From the NCBI GenBank assembly GCA_001829185.1, contig MIAR01000004.1, positions 1 through 64,000 of the forward strand: DNA of 64,000 nt. Direction: 5' to 3'. The translations under genes and the position numbers were made by a program. The notes beneath the pieces are model-generated. The model was not told where the DNA came from and ran no database searches. It saw nothing but the letters and a program-made list of their open reading frames with translations. How positions within the stretch are numbered: the first letter of the stretch is position 1; each line of letters opens with the position of its first letter. The stretch is from Spirochaetes bacterium GWB1_60_80. Its GTDB lineage: Bacteria; Spirochaetota; Spirochaetia; Treponematales; UBA12059. Shown here piece after piece: positions 8,023 to 16,568 of this stretch.

Positions 8023-9267
8023 ATGGCGAAAAATGACAATACTTCATTGACAGGCAATAGCAGCAATCCGGAAAAAATGAAGGCACTCGAGATCGCCCGC
8101 CTGCAGATCGAAAAACAGTATGGCCAGGGTTCCTTAATGAAATTGGGTGACCATCAGATCTCGCAAGGGATCGAGGCCGTTCCGTCCGGTTCCATCCTGT
8201 TGGATGAAGCCCTGGGAGTCGGCGGTTATCCGCGCGGTCGCATCATTGAAATCTACGGACCAGAATCCTCCGGCAAGACCACCCTGGCCCTGCATGCGGT
8301 GGCCGAATGTCAGAAAAAGGGCGGCGTCGCCGCGTTCATCGACGCCGAGCACGCGCTTGACCCTGTTTATGCCAAAAACCTGGGCGTAAATACCGATGAC
8401 CTGTGGGTTTCCCAACCTGATAACGGCGAGCAAGCCCTGGAAATCGCCGAATCCCTGATACGCTCCGGAGCGGTGGATATCATTGTGGTCGATTCGGTGG
8501 CCGCGCTGACGCCGCAGGCTGAAATAGAAGGTGACATGGGCGATGCACATGTCGGCTTGCAGGCCCGCCTGATGAGCCAAGCCTTACGCAAGCTGACCGG
8601 TACCATCGGCAAATCAAAAGCCATCCTGATATTCATTAACCAGATCCGCATGAAGATCGGCGTTATGTTTGGCAATCCGGAAACAACCACCGGCGGTAAT
8701 GCCCTCAAGTTCTATGCCTCGCTCCGTTTGGAGGTGCGCCGCATCGAAACCATTGAACACGGCGACAACGATGCCATCGGCAACAAGGTACGCGTCAAGG
8801 TAGTCAAAAACAAGGTTGCCCCGCCATTTCGCAAAGTCGAAATGGAGATCATGTTCGGTAAAGGAATTTCCGCCTCCGGCAGCCTGGTCGATGCCGCCGT
8901 CAAATGTGGCGTTATCGATAAAAAGGGAGCCTGGTATACCTATGGCGAAGAGAAGCTGGGGCAGGGTAGGGAAAACGTCAAACTCAATTTTGAGCAGAAT
9001 ACCCAATTATTCGCCGAGATAGACGGCAAAGTCCGAGCTATTTTCTTTCCCGACAAGGCTACACTGGCGGCCGCCGCCAACGCCGCGGCCGTAGCCTTGG
9101 CGGAAGTACAGGCTGGCGAGGCCACGAGGCGTGGATTATCGACAACTGCCGCAAAAAGCGTCAAAGCCGAAGCCGCGGCCGTCAACGAGCCAGCCAGTAA
9201 GACCGCGAAGGCTGGACTGTCCAAGGCTGCCGTCAAGGTTGATGACGTAGACGGAGGACTTTTCTGA
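8023..9267 (+). CDS. recA: Recombinase A
   Basis: A 414-aa RecA that forms filaments on single-stranded DNA for strand exchange. Walker A is GPESSGKTT (about residue 75), followed by the conserved [19 protein letters not shown] (Walker B), the L1 region [14 protein letters not shown], and [19 protein letters not shown] with the L2 region. It is 50–60 residues longer than usual: after the core, the tail is an Ala/Lys/Glu-rich stretch from about residue 345 ending in [14 protein letters not shown] is seven bases before the ATG. Its stop overlaps the CTG start of folK. Confidence 0.98.
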   Translation: MAKNDNTSLTGNSSNPEKMKALEIARLQIEKQYGQGSLMKLGDHQISQGIEAVPSGSILLDEALGVGGYPRGRIIEIYGPESSGKTTLALHAVAECQKKGGVAAFIDAEHALDPVYAKNLGVNTDDLWVSQPDNGEQALEIAESLIRSGAVDIIVVDSVAALTPQAEIEGDMGDAHVGLQARLMSQALRKLTGTIGKSKAILIFINQIRMKIGVMFGNPETTTGGNALKFYASLRLEVRRIETIEHGDNDAIGNKVRVKVVKNKVAPPFRKVEMEIMFGKGISASGSLVDAAVKCGVIDKKGAWYTYGEEKLGQGRENVKLNFEQNTQLFAEIDGKVRAIFFPDKATLAAAANAAAVALAEVQAGEATRRGLSTTAAKSVKAEAAAVNEPASKTAKAGLSKAAVKVDDVDGGLF

Positions 9268-9791
9268 GAAGTCGCGTCTACCTTGGCCTTGGCTCGAATT
9301 GCGCTGGCTCGATCCAGCATATATTGGCGGCCTTCAAGCTTCTGCAAGCAGAACTGGACGATTGCCTGCTTTCACCGCTCTACCGCAGTAAGGCTATGTA
9401 TATCGAGGATCAGCCCGATTTTACCAATGCTGTCGTGACCGGCCTGACGGATCGGACACCAGAAGCACTATTGGATCACACCCAAGCTATCGAGGCCCAG
9501 TTGGGACGTGATCGATCAAGGGAACAACCTAAGGGACCGCGGACCATGGACATTGATATTTTACTGTTTGGAGACCGTTGCCAATCCATTGCGCGGCTGG
9601 AAATCCCCCATCCGGGAATGCTGGAACGGGCCTTCGTGCTCCAACCCTTGGTTGACCTTGCCCCCGATCTGGTCGATCCAGTACAGCATAGGAAATACAA
9701 GATGCTATTAGCTGAATTGGCTGGACAGCGTCTTGAAAAAATCCAGGTTGGCGAAACTACCGCTGCCGGAAAAGTATTATGGAAACGATAG
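9264..9791 (+). CDS. folK: 2-amino-4-hydroxy-6-hydroxymethyldihydropteridine pyrophosphokinase
   Basis: About 175 aa. HPPK transfers pyrophosphate from ATP to the pterin in folate synthesis. The N-terminal strand VYLGLGSN is the family signature, [18 protein letters not shown] is typical, and the catalytic block is [14 protein letters not shown] (as [14 protein letters not shown] here). To include YLGLGSN the start must be CTG at 9264: between an in-frame stop (9243–9245) and that motif there is no ATG, GTG or TTG. CGGAGGA lies six bases upstream and CTG overlaps the recA stop as CTGA. The next possible start, TTG 9324, would delete the first beta strand. It overlaps scpA by 13 bases. Confidence 0.93.
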   Translation: MRSRVYLGLGSNCAGSIQHILAAFKLLQAELDDCLLSPLYRSKAMYIEDQPDFTNAVVTGLTDRTPEALLDHTQAIEAQLGRDRSREQPKGPRTMDIDILLFGDRCQSIARLEIPHPGMLERAFVLQPLVDLAPDLVDPVQHRKYKMLLAELAGQRLEKIQVGETTAAGKVLWKR

Positions 9792-10543
9792 ACGAGACCC
9801 CTGCCGCCACCAATACCCGGAATTATCTCTTGGCCGATTTTGAAGGACCGCTGGATCTTCTTTTGTTTCTTATAAAAAAAAATGAAGTCAGCATCTATGA
9901 TATTCCGATTGCCTCCATTACCGAGCAGTTCTTGCGTTTTCTCGACGGTATGGAACATCCTGATCTCGACAATTTGACAGAATTTTATTCGCTGGCAGCC
10001 ACCTTGCTTTATATCAAAAGCCGGATGCTTCTGCCGGTCGAGATCGATTTATCGGAAGAAATTGAGGACCCCCGTCAAGACTTGGTCGAAAAATTAATTG
10101 AATACCAGAAATTCAAGAAAATATCAGAGTTGATGGAGCAGAAAGAATTAGAGGCCGAGTGGTCTTTGGAACGAAAGAAAATCCAGCGGCCCCTGCCTTT
10201 CAACGATAATGATTTATGGGATGAGATCGATGTCTGGGACTTACTCAAATCTTTTTCCGTTATGATTGGTGGCATCAGCTCAGAACGAATTATCGATCTA
10301 TACGAAGAAGTGTCCATCAATGAAAAAACAGCCTTGATACAAGAGTTTCTGGAGAATCGGGAGTCTTTCAGCTTCCATGACCTATTAACACGCCATGGTT
10401 CAACTCTCGACATCGTTTGTGCCTTTTTAGCGCTCTTGGAAGCGGTAAAATTCCGTCTGATTTCCATTTTACAGCATCGACTATTCGGCGATATACAAAT
10501 CCGAGCCTATCATAAACGGAGTGAGCATGGAACTGAATCTTGA
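9779..10543 (+). CDS. scpA: Segregation and condensation protein A (kleisin)
   Basis: A 254-aa kleisin bridging the SMC ATPase heads in chromosome compaction and segregation. The N-terminal block FEGPLDLLLFLIKKNEVSIYDIPI is a family signature, followed by EFYSLAATLLYIKSRMLLP; the C-terminal winged helix (VCAFLALLEAVKFRLI) binds the SMC head. Sequence and order with scpB are standard. It overlaps folK at its start and scpB by 17 bases at its end. No smc gene is in the window. Confidence 0.94.
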   Translation: METIDETPAATNTRNYLLADFEGPLDLLLFLIKKNEVSIYDIPIASITEQFLRFLDGMEHPDLDNLTEFYSLAATLLYIKSRMLLPVEIDLSEEIEDPRQDLVEKLIEYQKFKKISELMEQKELEAEWSLERKKIQRPLPFNDNDLWDEIDVWDLLKSFSVMIGGISSERIIDLYEEVSINEKTALIQEFLENRESFSFHDLLTRHGSTLDIVCAFLALLEAVKFRLISILQHRLFGDIQIRAYHKRSEHGTES

Positions 10544-11078
10544 CACCGAGGCGGCGATACTCGAAACCATCCTCTACCTCGAGGCTGAGCCGCTGGATAT
10601 TGCAGCCTTAGTCCGAATCAGTGGCCTATCCAAAGAGGTTGTCGAAGCCAGTCTTGAGCATCTCAAAGAAACTTTCGCTGCACCGGTACACGGTCTGGAA
10701 TTAATGCAGGTGAGTGGAGGTTGGCAGTTTTCGCCAAAAAAGGAATTATGGGCGGAACTCAAGGAGCGATACGGCAAAAAAAACGAACAAAAACTGTCCC
10801 GGGCCGCCTTGGAAACCCTCTCCATCATTGCCTATTCCCAGCCAGTAACGCGTGGAGAGGTCGAGGCCATTCGGGGGGTCGCCGCCGACAATATGATCCG
10901 ATTCCTGCTTGAAAAAGGTTTTATCAAGGAAACCGGCAAAAAGGATGCACCGGGCAAGCCCATCCAATACGGAACGACCAAGGATTTCCTGAAATTTTTC
11001 CGGCTCAACAGCATCGCGGACCTGCCCAAGCTGGATGACTTGGAACGGGAGCGTTTTGAACTGGAACCAAAGGATTGA
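10527..11078 (+). CDS. scpB: Segregation and condensation protein B
   Basis: About 183 aa. ScpB is a dimeric tandem winged-helix protein that binds ScpA in the SMC complex. The segment LSRAALETLSIIAYSQPVTRGEVEAIRG is the hallmark, followed by LLEKGFIKETG and a typical GKPIQYGTTKDFLKFF end. ATG 10527 is preferred (CGGAG five bases upstream); GTG at 10521 would add two residues. The stop overlaps a TTG that may start rluB. Confidence 0.94.
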   Translation: MELNLDTEAAILETILYLEAEPLDIAALVRISGLSKEVVEASLEHLKETFAAPVHGLELMQVSGGWQFSPKKELWAELKERYGKKNEQKLSRAALETLSIIAYSQPVTRGEVEAIRGVAADNMIRFLLEKGFIKETGKKDAPGKPIQYGTTKDFLKFFRLNSIADLPKLDDLERERFELEPKD

Positions 11079-11842
11079 GCGCATGCGAGTCTTTCATGCC
11101 GATTGATGAAGTGCCAATGCAGCCACTCTGCCGGCTACAGGTCGCCATAGCCCATGCCGGTTATTGCAGCCGCCGGCATGCCGAGCAGCTGATTACCGCT
11201 GGCAAGGTCTCGGTAAATGGCCAAACTGTCACCCAACTTGGTTTTAAGGTCAATGCGTCCGATGTCATAGGGGTTGACGGAAAAACCTTGGGGAATGAAA
11301 TTCGCTACCATTATTTAGCGTTGCACAAGCCTGCTGGCTATCTGTCCGCCGCCTCGGATCAATACGGCCGACCGCTGGCCGTCGATCTTTTCAAACCAGA
11401 AATTACGGAACGCATCTACAACATTGGACGGCTGGATCTTCAATCATCAGGTCTTTTGTTGTTTACCAACGACGGCGCTTTCGCAGCCAAGGTGGCGCAT
11501 CCCTCCAGTGAAATTATCAAGGAATACCAGGTCCAAACGGATTATCCGGTTCCATCTGAGTTCTGCACCAGGTTTCAGTCCGGAATAATGGATGCGGGAG
11601 AGCTTTTGAAGGCTGAATCCGTCAAGCTGAGCGATCCATGCCACCTACTGGTCAAACTCCGAGAAGGCAAGAATCGCGAAATTCGTCGGGCGCTTGCTTC
11701 GTTTGATCTACGGGTGCGCTTATTACATCGCTTGTCTATCGGACCGGTCGTCCTTGGAAATTTGGCAGCTGGTACCTGGCGAAGACTTACGAGCGCGGAA
11801 ATTGCAGAGCTATCAAAACTATTCTGCCCACCGATAGAATAG
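11075..11842 (+). CDS. rluB: 23S rRNA pseudouridine synthase, RluB/RsuA family
   Basis: Up to 255 aa. An S4 RNA-binding domain (RLQVAIAHAGYCSRRHAEQLI) precedes the RsuA-type catalytic domain, with the catalytic Asp in the block GRLDLQSSGLLLFTNDG and a second motif REGKNREIRRAL. The family modifies a single uridine in rRNA; whether this is RluB, RluE or RluF-like is not decided by motif alone, though scpB–rluB adjacency is widespread. The start is uncertain: TTG 11075 overlaps the scpB stop, but ATG 11096 or ATG 11117 (just before the S4 domain) are equally plausible. Confidence 0.88.
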   Translation: MSACESFMPIDEVPMQPLCRLQVAIAHAGYCSRRHAEQLITAGKVSVNGQTVTQLGFKVNASDVIGVDGKTLGNEIRYHYLALHKPAGYLSAASDQYGRPLAVDLFKPEITERIYNIGRLDLQSSGLLLFTNDGAFAAKVAHPSSEIIKEYQVQTDYPVPSEFCTRFQSGIMDAGELLKAESVKLSDPCHLLVKLREGKNREIRRALASFDLRVRLLHRLSIGPVVLGNLAAGTWRRLTSAEIAELSKLFCPPIE

Positions 11843-11874
11843 TTTTGATTTTCAGCAGTGGGAAAGGAAGATTC

Positions 11875-14244
11875 GTGATAGTAGCAATTGACGGTCCGGC
11901 TGGTACTGGGAAAAGTACCATAGCCCGGATGCTGGCGGAAAAATTGAGCTTTATTTATGTAAATTCTGGCAGTTTTTATCGTGCAGTTACGCTGGCTGCC
12001 CACCAGGCCAAACTCGATTTCAATGATGTCGCCAGCATAGAGACCTTGTTGCCTGGGCTGGTTTTGGGTTTTCGTAATCATGCCTTGTACCTGAATGGCA
12101 AAAACGTCGAGGCCGATCTGCATTCAGATTTGATTGATGCTCATGTCGCCCAGCTTTCAGCTATACCGGCGGTCCGAAATACCGTCAATAACGTATTGCG
12201 AGCTTATGCCAAGGGTCGGAATCTAGTCATGGAAGGTCGCGACATTACTACGGTTGTCTTTCCCGACGCTGAATTGAAAATCTATATCGATGCTTCTCCG
12301 GAAGCTCGCGCCACCAGGCGCTTCAATCAAGGAACCAGCCAACTGTCGCTCATTGAAATTCAGGCCGGTATCGAAGAACGGGACCGCATCGACAAGGCAA
12401 AAACCATCGGCGCTCTTAAAATCGCTCCTGAAGCGTGGTATTTAGATACATCGGACTTGACCATAGCCGCTGTTTATGACAAAATAAACGCGAAAATTCA
12501 ACAGCAAGGGAACCGTATGACTAAGGAAGTGGAAATGGGCACAGTCGCACCCTCCGACGAGTGCATCCAGACACAGTTACAGGAACAGTATCTTAAAAGC
12601 ATGGACCACCTGGAAGAGGGAGACCTTGTAGAAGGTCGAGTGGTTCAGATCACCAACGACAGCGTATTCGTGGATGTTGGCGCCAAGAGCGAAGGTAAAA
12701 TCCCGCTCACCGAGTTCCAGACACCACCGGCGGTGGGTGACAATGTAACTGTTGTCCTCCTCAAAAAGGAAAACCGTTCGGGTGAAAGCGTCGTCTCGAA
12801 GCAAAAGGCGGACGAAAAGGTTCATTGGCGAAACATTCAAAACGCCCACAAGAACCATGAAACCGTTGAAGGCATCATCGAAAAGGAAATCAAGGGTGGC
12901 TTCGAAGTCAGTCTTGGCTTTGGGTTGAGGGCATTTTTACCCGTCTCGAAGGCTGATATTCAGCGTGTCGAGAAAGGTGATTACCTCATCAAGCAGAAGT
13001 CGAATTTCTACTTGGAGCGCCTTTACTCCGAACGCCGGGTAAATATTGTCGTCAATCGTCGAGAATGGCTTGAGGAAGACACTAAGAAGCGTCGTGAAAA
13101 GTTCTTCACCACGGTACAGCTTGGCGACACCGTCGACGGTATCGTGAAAAGCTTCACCAGTTTCGGCGCTTTCATCGATCTTGGCGGTTTTGACGGTCTG
13201 CTTCATATCAATGACATGAGCTGGGGACATGTAACCAAGCCAAAGGATTTTGTCCGCAAGGGGCAAGAAATCAAGCTGAAGGTTATAAAAATCGATCCGG
13301 AAGAAGGTCGTATCAACCTGTCCTTGAAGCATTTCTCGCAGGATCCTTGGGATACTTTCGAGAGTCGTTATCAACTTGACGCTATTGTGAAAGGTACCGT
13401 TACCAAGCTGACAGATTACGGCGCCTTTATTGAACTCGAAGACGGAATTGAAGGCCTCGCCCATATTTCCGAATTCTCATGGGTCAAGCGCGTTAAAAAG
13501 CCAGATGAAATGCTCAAGATCGGCGATATCGTCGAATGCATGATTTTAGGCTACGATCTTGATCAGCAGAAAGTATCACTCGGCTTACGTCAGGTTCAGG
13601 ATAATCCCTGGGAAACAATCAGTGAGCGGTACCCAGTTGGCATGCGACTGACTCGAAAAGTCGTCAAGTTAACTGCCTCTGGCGCATTCGTGCAACTTGA
13701 GGAAGGCATCGATGGCTTCCTTTCAGCCGAGGAATTGTCCTGGACTAAAAAGGTTCGCAATCCATCTTCGGAGCTTCAGGTAGATCAAGAAGTCGAAGTA
13801 CTGGTTATCGAGAATAGCCCAGAAAATCATAGTATTCGTCTTTCGGTGCGTCGCTTGGCCGATGATCCCTGGCAAGGTTTTTGTACAGCTTATCAAGTCG
13901 GCTCTCAGATAGAGGGTGTCGTATCCTCGATCACCGACTTCGGCTTGTTCGTGAAGGTACAAGGTGATATCGAAGGCTTGATTCACAAGGCAAACATCAG
14001 TGATAGCAAGGAAGAAGAATTCGAGACCGCTGTAAAGCGTTTTGAAATCGGAACTCCCGTCAAAGCCGTAATCATTGAACTCAGTGCCGACAAACAAAAG
14101 CTGGCTCTGTCCATCAAAGACTTGAACCGGAAGCAATTACAGGCCGAGATGTCCAAATTTATGGATCAGGGAAATACCAGTGAAGGCTTTACCCTCGGTG
14201 ATTTGCTCAAGCATAAAAAGGATGATACGCGCGACAACGCGTAA
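11875..14244 (+). CDS. cmk-rpsA: Fused cytidylate kinase – ribosomal protein S1
   Basis: About 789 aa. Residues 1–210 are CMP kinase (P-loop AIDGPAGTGKST, MEGRDITTVVFP, and the RRF/ERDRIDKA Arg-rich region); the rest is S1 with six OB-fold repeats starting near residues 245, 320, 405, 490, 580 and 665 (for example GIVKSFTSFGAFIDLGG and GTVTKLTDYGAFIELEDGIEGLAHISE). S1 binds mRNA on the 30S subunit. The fusion, known to me in treponemes, joins two genes that are only neighbours in most bacteria. GTG 11875 follows a GGAAG; a TTG at 11845 would add ten residues without homology. An internal ATG at the junction may release free S1. Confidence 0.95.
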   Translation: MIVAIDGPAGTGKSTIARMLAEKLSFIYVNSGSFYRAVTLAAHQAKLDFNDVASIETLLPGLVLGFRNHALYLNGKNVEADLHSDLIDAHVAQLSAIPAVRNTVNNVLRAYAKGRNLVMEGRDITTVVFPDAELKIYIDASPEARATRRFNQGTSQLSLIEIQAGIEERDRIDKAKTIGALKIAPEAWYLDTSDLTIAAVYDKINAKIQQQGNRMTKEVEMGTVAPSDECIQTQLQEQYLKSMDHLEEGDLVEGRVVQITNDSVFVDVGAKSEGKIPLTEFQTPPAVGDNVTVVLLKKENRSGESVVSKQKADEKVHWRNIQNAHKNHETVEGIIEKEIKGGFEVSLGFGLRAFLPVSKADIQRVEKGDYLIKQKSNFYLERLYSERRVNIVVNRREWLEEDTKKRREKFFTTVQLGDTVDGIVKSFTSFGAFIDLGGFDGLLHINDMSWGHVTKPKDFVRKGQEIKLKVIKIDPEEGRINLSLKHFSQDPWDTFESRYQLDAIVKGTVTKLTDYGAFIELEDGIEGLAHISEFSWVKRVKKPDEMLKIGDIVECMILGYDLDQQKVSLGLRQVQDNPWETISERYPVGMRLTRKVVKLTASGAFVQLEEGIDGFLSAEELSWTKKVRNPSSELQVDQEVEVLVIENSPENHSIRLSVRRLADDPWQGFCTAYQVGSQIEGVVSSITDFGLFVKVQGDIEGLIHKANISDSKEEEFETAVKRFEIGTPVKAVIIELSADKQKLALSIKDLNRKQLQAEMSKFMDQGNTSEGFTLGDLLKHKKDDTRDNA
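12504..12519 (+). promoter_or_regulatory. Possible internal ribosome binding site for free S1
   Basis: At the Cmk/S1 junction AAGGGA lies a few bases before an in-frame ATG (12517–12519), the codon for Met215 of the fusion. Translation from it would yield an S1 protein of normal bacterial size lacking the kinase. The site is seen; its use is inferred. Confidence 0.4.
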
Positions 14245-14250
14245 TATCCT

Positions 14251-15771
14251 ATGATCAGTCGTATTGATCCCGAAAAGTTCAGAACGCTTATCGAGATCAA
14301 TACGCTGATCAATTCAAATTATGGTGACGCCACAGCCTTACTGACACACATTCTCGAATCAGCGACGAAGCTTACCGAAGGTGAAGCTTCGTCGCTTTTA
14401 CTTAAAAATGAGGATGATGGCAAACTATACTTTGAGATTTCACTAGGTCCCAAAGGCAAGGATATTAAAAAATTCAGCCTAAATCCAGGTGAAGGAATCG
14501 CTGGCTGGGTTGCTGAACGAGGTCAGTCCTTAATAGTCAATGATGTCGAAACTGACAACCGATTCTTTAAGGATATTTCCAAATCCATCGGCTTCCCGAC
14601 GTATAGTATTTTAGCTGTGCCGATGCTTATCAGGGATCGCTGTATGGGGGTTATCGAGATCATCAATAAGAAAGGGCAAAAGTACTTTACACCAGATGAT
14701 CTGCAGTGGCTAGAAATCTTTGCCGTCCAATCCGCGATTGCCATTGAAAATGCTCGATACTTGGAAAAAGCAAAAGACGAAATCGGCTTTCTTCGCAATC
14801 AGATTTCCACAGATAAAGGGTATCACGTCTTTATCGCCAAAAGCCCGGATATTTTGGAAAAAATCGAGCTGATCGACAAGGTTGCAAAAACGGATTCATC
14901 AGTTTTAATACTCGGCGAGAGTGGAGTCGGCAAGGAGTTGATAGCGGAGCAGGTGCACCTTCGAAGTAATAGAAAAAACCAAGCCTTCGTTCGAGTCAAT
15001 TGCGCCGCTCTTCCAGAAGGTTTACTGGAAAGCGAGTTGTTTGGCCATATAAAAGGAGCCTTTACCGATGCCATCCAAAATCGGAAAGGCCGATTTGAGT
15101 TAGCCAATGGCGGTACCATATTTCTTGATGAAATTGGCGATTTGCCTTTACGACTGCAAGCTAAACTTCTCAGAGTAATCCAGCAAAAGACTTTTGAACG
15201 GGTCGGTTCAAGTGATACAGTCCAGGTGGATGTCCGAATTGTGGCTGCCACGAATAAAGACATAGCAGCACAGGTCAGGAGTGGTGAATTCAGAAGTGAT
15301 CTGTTTTATCGTCTCAATGTTTTGCCAATTTATGTGCCAGCTCTACGACAACGTAAAGAAGATATTCCGGAATTGGCCGATTTTTTCCTGAAAAAATTTT
15401 GCAGGGAAACTAAAAAGCAATTTATAGGGTTTTCCGAAAATGCGATGGAATTGATGCTTTCCTACTCTTGGCCTGGTAATGTCCGGGAATTAGAGAACGC
15501 CATTGAGCGGGCTGTCGTCATCGCTAGGGATAAGCAGATCACAGCCCGTGATTTACTTATCGGAAGCAGTGATAAAACTGATGATGAGTATAAGGGAAAA
15601 GATCTCAAGGAAGCTTTAAGTATCTTCAAGAAACACTTTATCGGCACAGCTTTGGAAGAACATGCCTGGAATCAGACTGAAACCGCGAAAGTTTTGGATA
15701 TTCAACGTACCTATCTTTCGCGTTTGATTAAAGACCTTGCAATTTCGACACCTAAAGGAGTAGATGTATGA
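14251..15771 (+). CDS. Sigma-54-dependent transcriptional activator with GAF sensor
   Basis: A 506-aa enhancer-binding protein. A GAF domain spans about residues 10–165 (GEASSLLLK, GEGIAGWVAERG, AIENARYLE), then a linker, then the AAA+ domain: Walker A GESGVGKE, the sigma-54-contacting loop GAFTDA, Walker B TIFLDEIGDL, R-finger region near FYRLNVLPI, and SWPGNVRELENAIERAV. A Fis-type helix-turn-helix is at the C-terminus (NQTETAKVLDIQRTYLSRLI). All catalytic motifs are intact, so the organism must use RpoN, which is not in the window. It overlaps the next gene by ATGA. Its ligand and target genes are unknown. Confidence 0.93.
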   Translation: MISRIDPEKFRTLIEINTLINSNYGDATALLTHILESATKLTEGEASSLLLKNEDDGKLYFEISLGPKGKDIKKFSLNPGEGIAGWVAERGQSLIVNDVETDNRFFKDISKSIGFPTYSILAVPMLIRDRCMGVIEIINKKGQKYFTPDDLQWLEIFAVQSAIAIENARYLEKAKDEIGFLRNQISTDKGYHVFIAKSPDILEKIELIDKVAKTDSSVLILGESGVGKELIAEQVHLRSNRKNQAFVRVNCAALPEGLLESELFGHIKGAFTDAIQNRKGRFELANGGTIFLDEIGDLPLRLQAKLLRVIQQKTFERVGSSDTVQVDVRIVAATNKDIAAQVRSGEFRSDLFYRLNVLPIYVPALRQRKEDIPELADFFLKKFCRETKKQFIGFSENAMELMLSYSWPGNVRELENAIERAVVIARDKQITARDLLIGSSDKTDDEYKGKDLKEALSIFKKHFIGTALEEHAWNQTETAKVLDIQRTYLSRLIKDLAISTPKGVDV

Positions 15772-16478
15772 GTAATCTCGGGAAGGCACCAAAAGAAAAA
15801 ACTGATGTAGAAACGAGTCTATATACCAAGTTCAATGATTTTCTCAGAAGGAATCGCTTATTCATAGCCTCCGTTTTAGGAATCGCGGTATTGGCCATCG
15901 TCGGTATAGGTATCGTCAGTACTATTACTGAAAGCCGCCTGATGAAGGCAACAACGATACTGGAAACTATCGAGACCGACTTTTCGACCTGGAATTCTGC
16001 CGCCGACGAAGCAGAAAAAGCAAGTTTGAGTGATTCTGTTTTGACAACGATTGATGGTTTTATCGCCGAATACGGCAATCTTTATCCAGCTCTTCGGGCG
16101 CGGAATCTAGCTGCTTCCGTGTTTCTTGGACAGGAAAATTTTCTTAAAGCCAAAGAAGCCTACGACTATATCTACTCTCAAGTGCCAGAATCTCATTTAG
16201 CGCCTATTGCTATGATCAATGCCGCCACAATGTCTGAAAATCTTGGGAATCTAGCAGAGGCCAAGCAGCTTCTGACTGACTTCTTGATCAATTTCCCTAA
16301 TGATCCATCAGTTAATCGAGTCATGTTCAATATCGGGCGTTTGGCGGAAGATTTAGGCAATATCCCAGACGCAAGCTCTGCGTATACTCAATTAATCACC
16401 AAAGGTGATCAAGATGATTGGACAAAACTAGCACATAGTCGTATAATTTACTTTGAAACTCAGGGAATCAGTAATTAG
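15768..16478 (+). CDS. Membrane-anchored TPR protein (YfgM-like)
   Basis: A 236-aa protein with a short cytoplasmic N-terminus, one transmembrane helix (about residues 28–50, LFIASVLGIAVLAIVGIGI) and an extracytoplasmic TPR solenoid of about four helix pairs (for example FLKAKEAYDYIYSQVPES and NLAEAKQLLTDFLINFPND). Topology and length resemble YfgM-type chaperones that work near the Sec translocon, but the similarity is structural only. AAAGGAG precedes the ATG. The operon appears to end after it, although a candidate promoter for the next gene lies within its 3' end. Confidence 0.75.
   Translation: MSNLGKAPKEKTDVETSLYTKFNDFLRRNRLFIASVLGIAVLAIVGIGIVSTITESRLMKATTILETIETDFSTWNSAADEAEKASLSDSVLTTIDGFIAEYGNLYPALRARNLAASVFLGQENFLKAKEAYDYIYSQVPESHLAPIAMINAATMSENLGNLAEAKQLLTDFLINFPNDPSVNRVMFNIGRLAEDLGNIPDASSAYTQLITKGDQDDWTKLAHSRIIYFETQGISN
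16418..16447 (+). promoter_or_regulatory. Candidate promoter for the cyclase gene
   Basis: TTGGAC (16418–16423) and a perfect TATAAT (16442–16447) are 18 bases apart, inside the last codons of the upstream TPR gene. Initiation near 16454 would give a leader of about 115 bases that includes the hairpin at 16515–16552. Confidence 0.45.
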
Positions 16479-16514
16479 GCATATATACTGCTAATTTTGA
16501 TTTCTCCTTGAATA

Positions 16515-16552
16515 CCTGCGGTATGCACTCTGGCATATCGCAGGCTGTTTTT
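16515..16552 (+). terminator. Rho-independent terminator / possible attenuator
   Basis: A 12-bp stem (CCTGCGGTATGC with GCATATCGCAGG, one G·T pair), a six-base loop ACTCTG and then CTGTTTTT. It closes the upstream operon. It ends only 16 bases before the cyclase ATG, so any transcript reaching that gene from the promoter at 16418 must read through it. Confidence 0.8.
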
Positions 16553-16568
16553 GATGGAAGGGGTTAAA

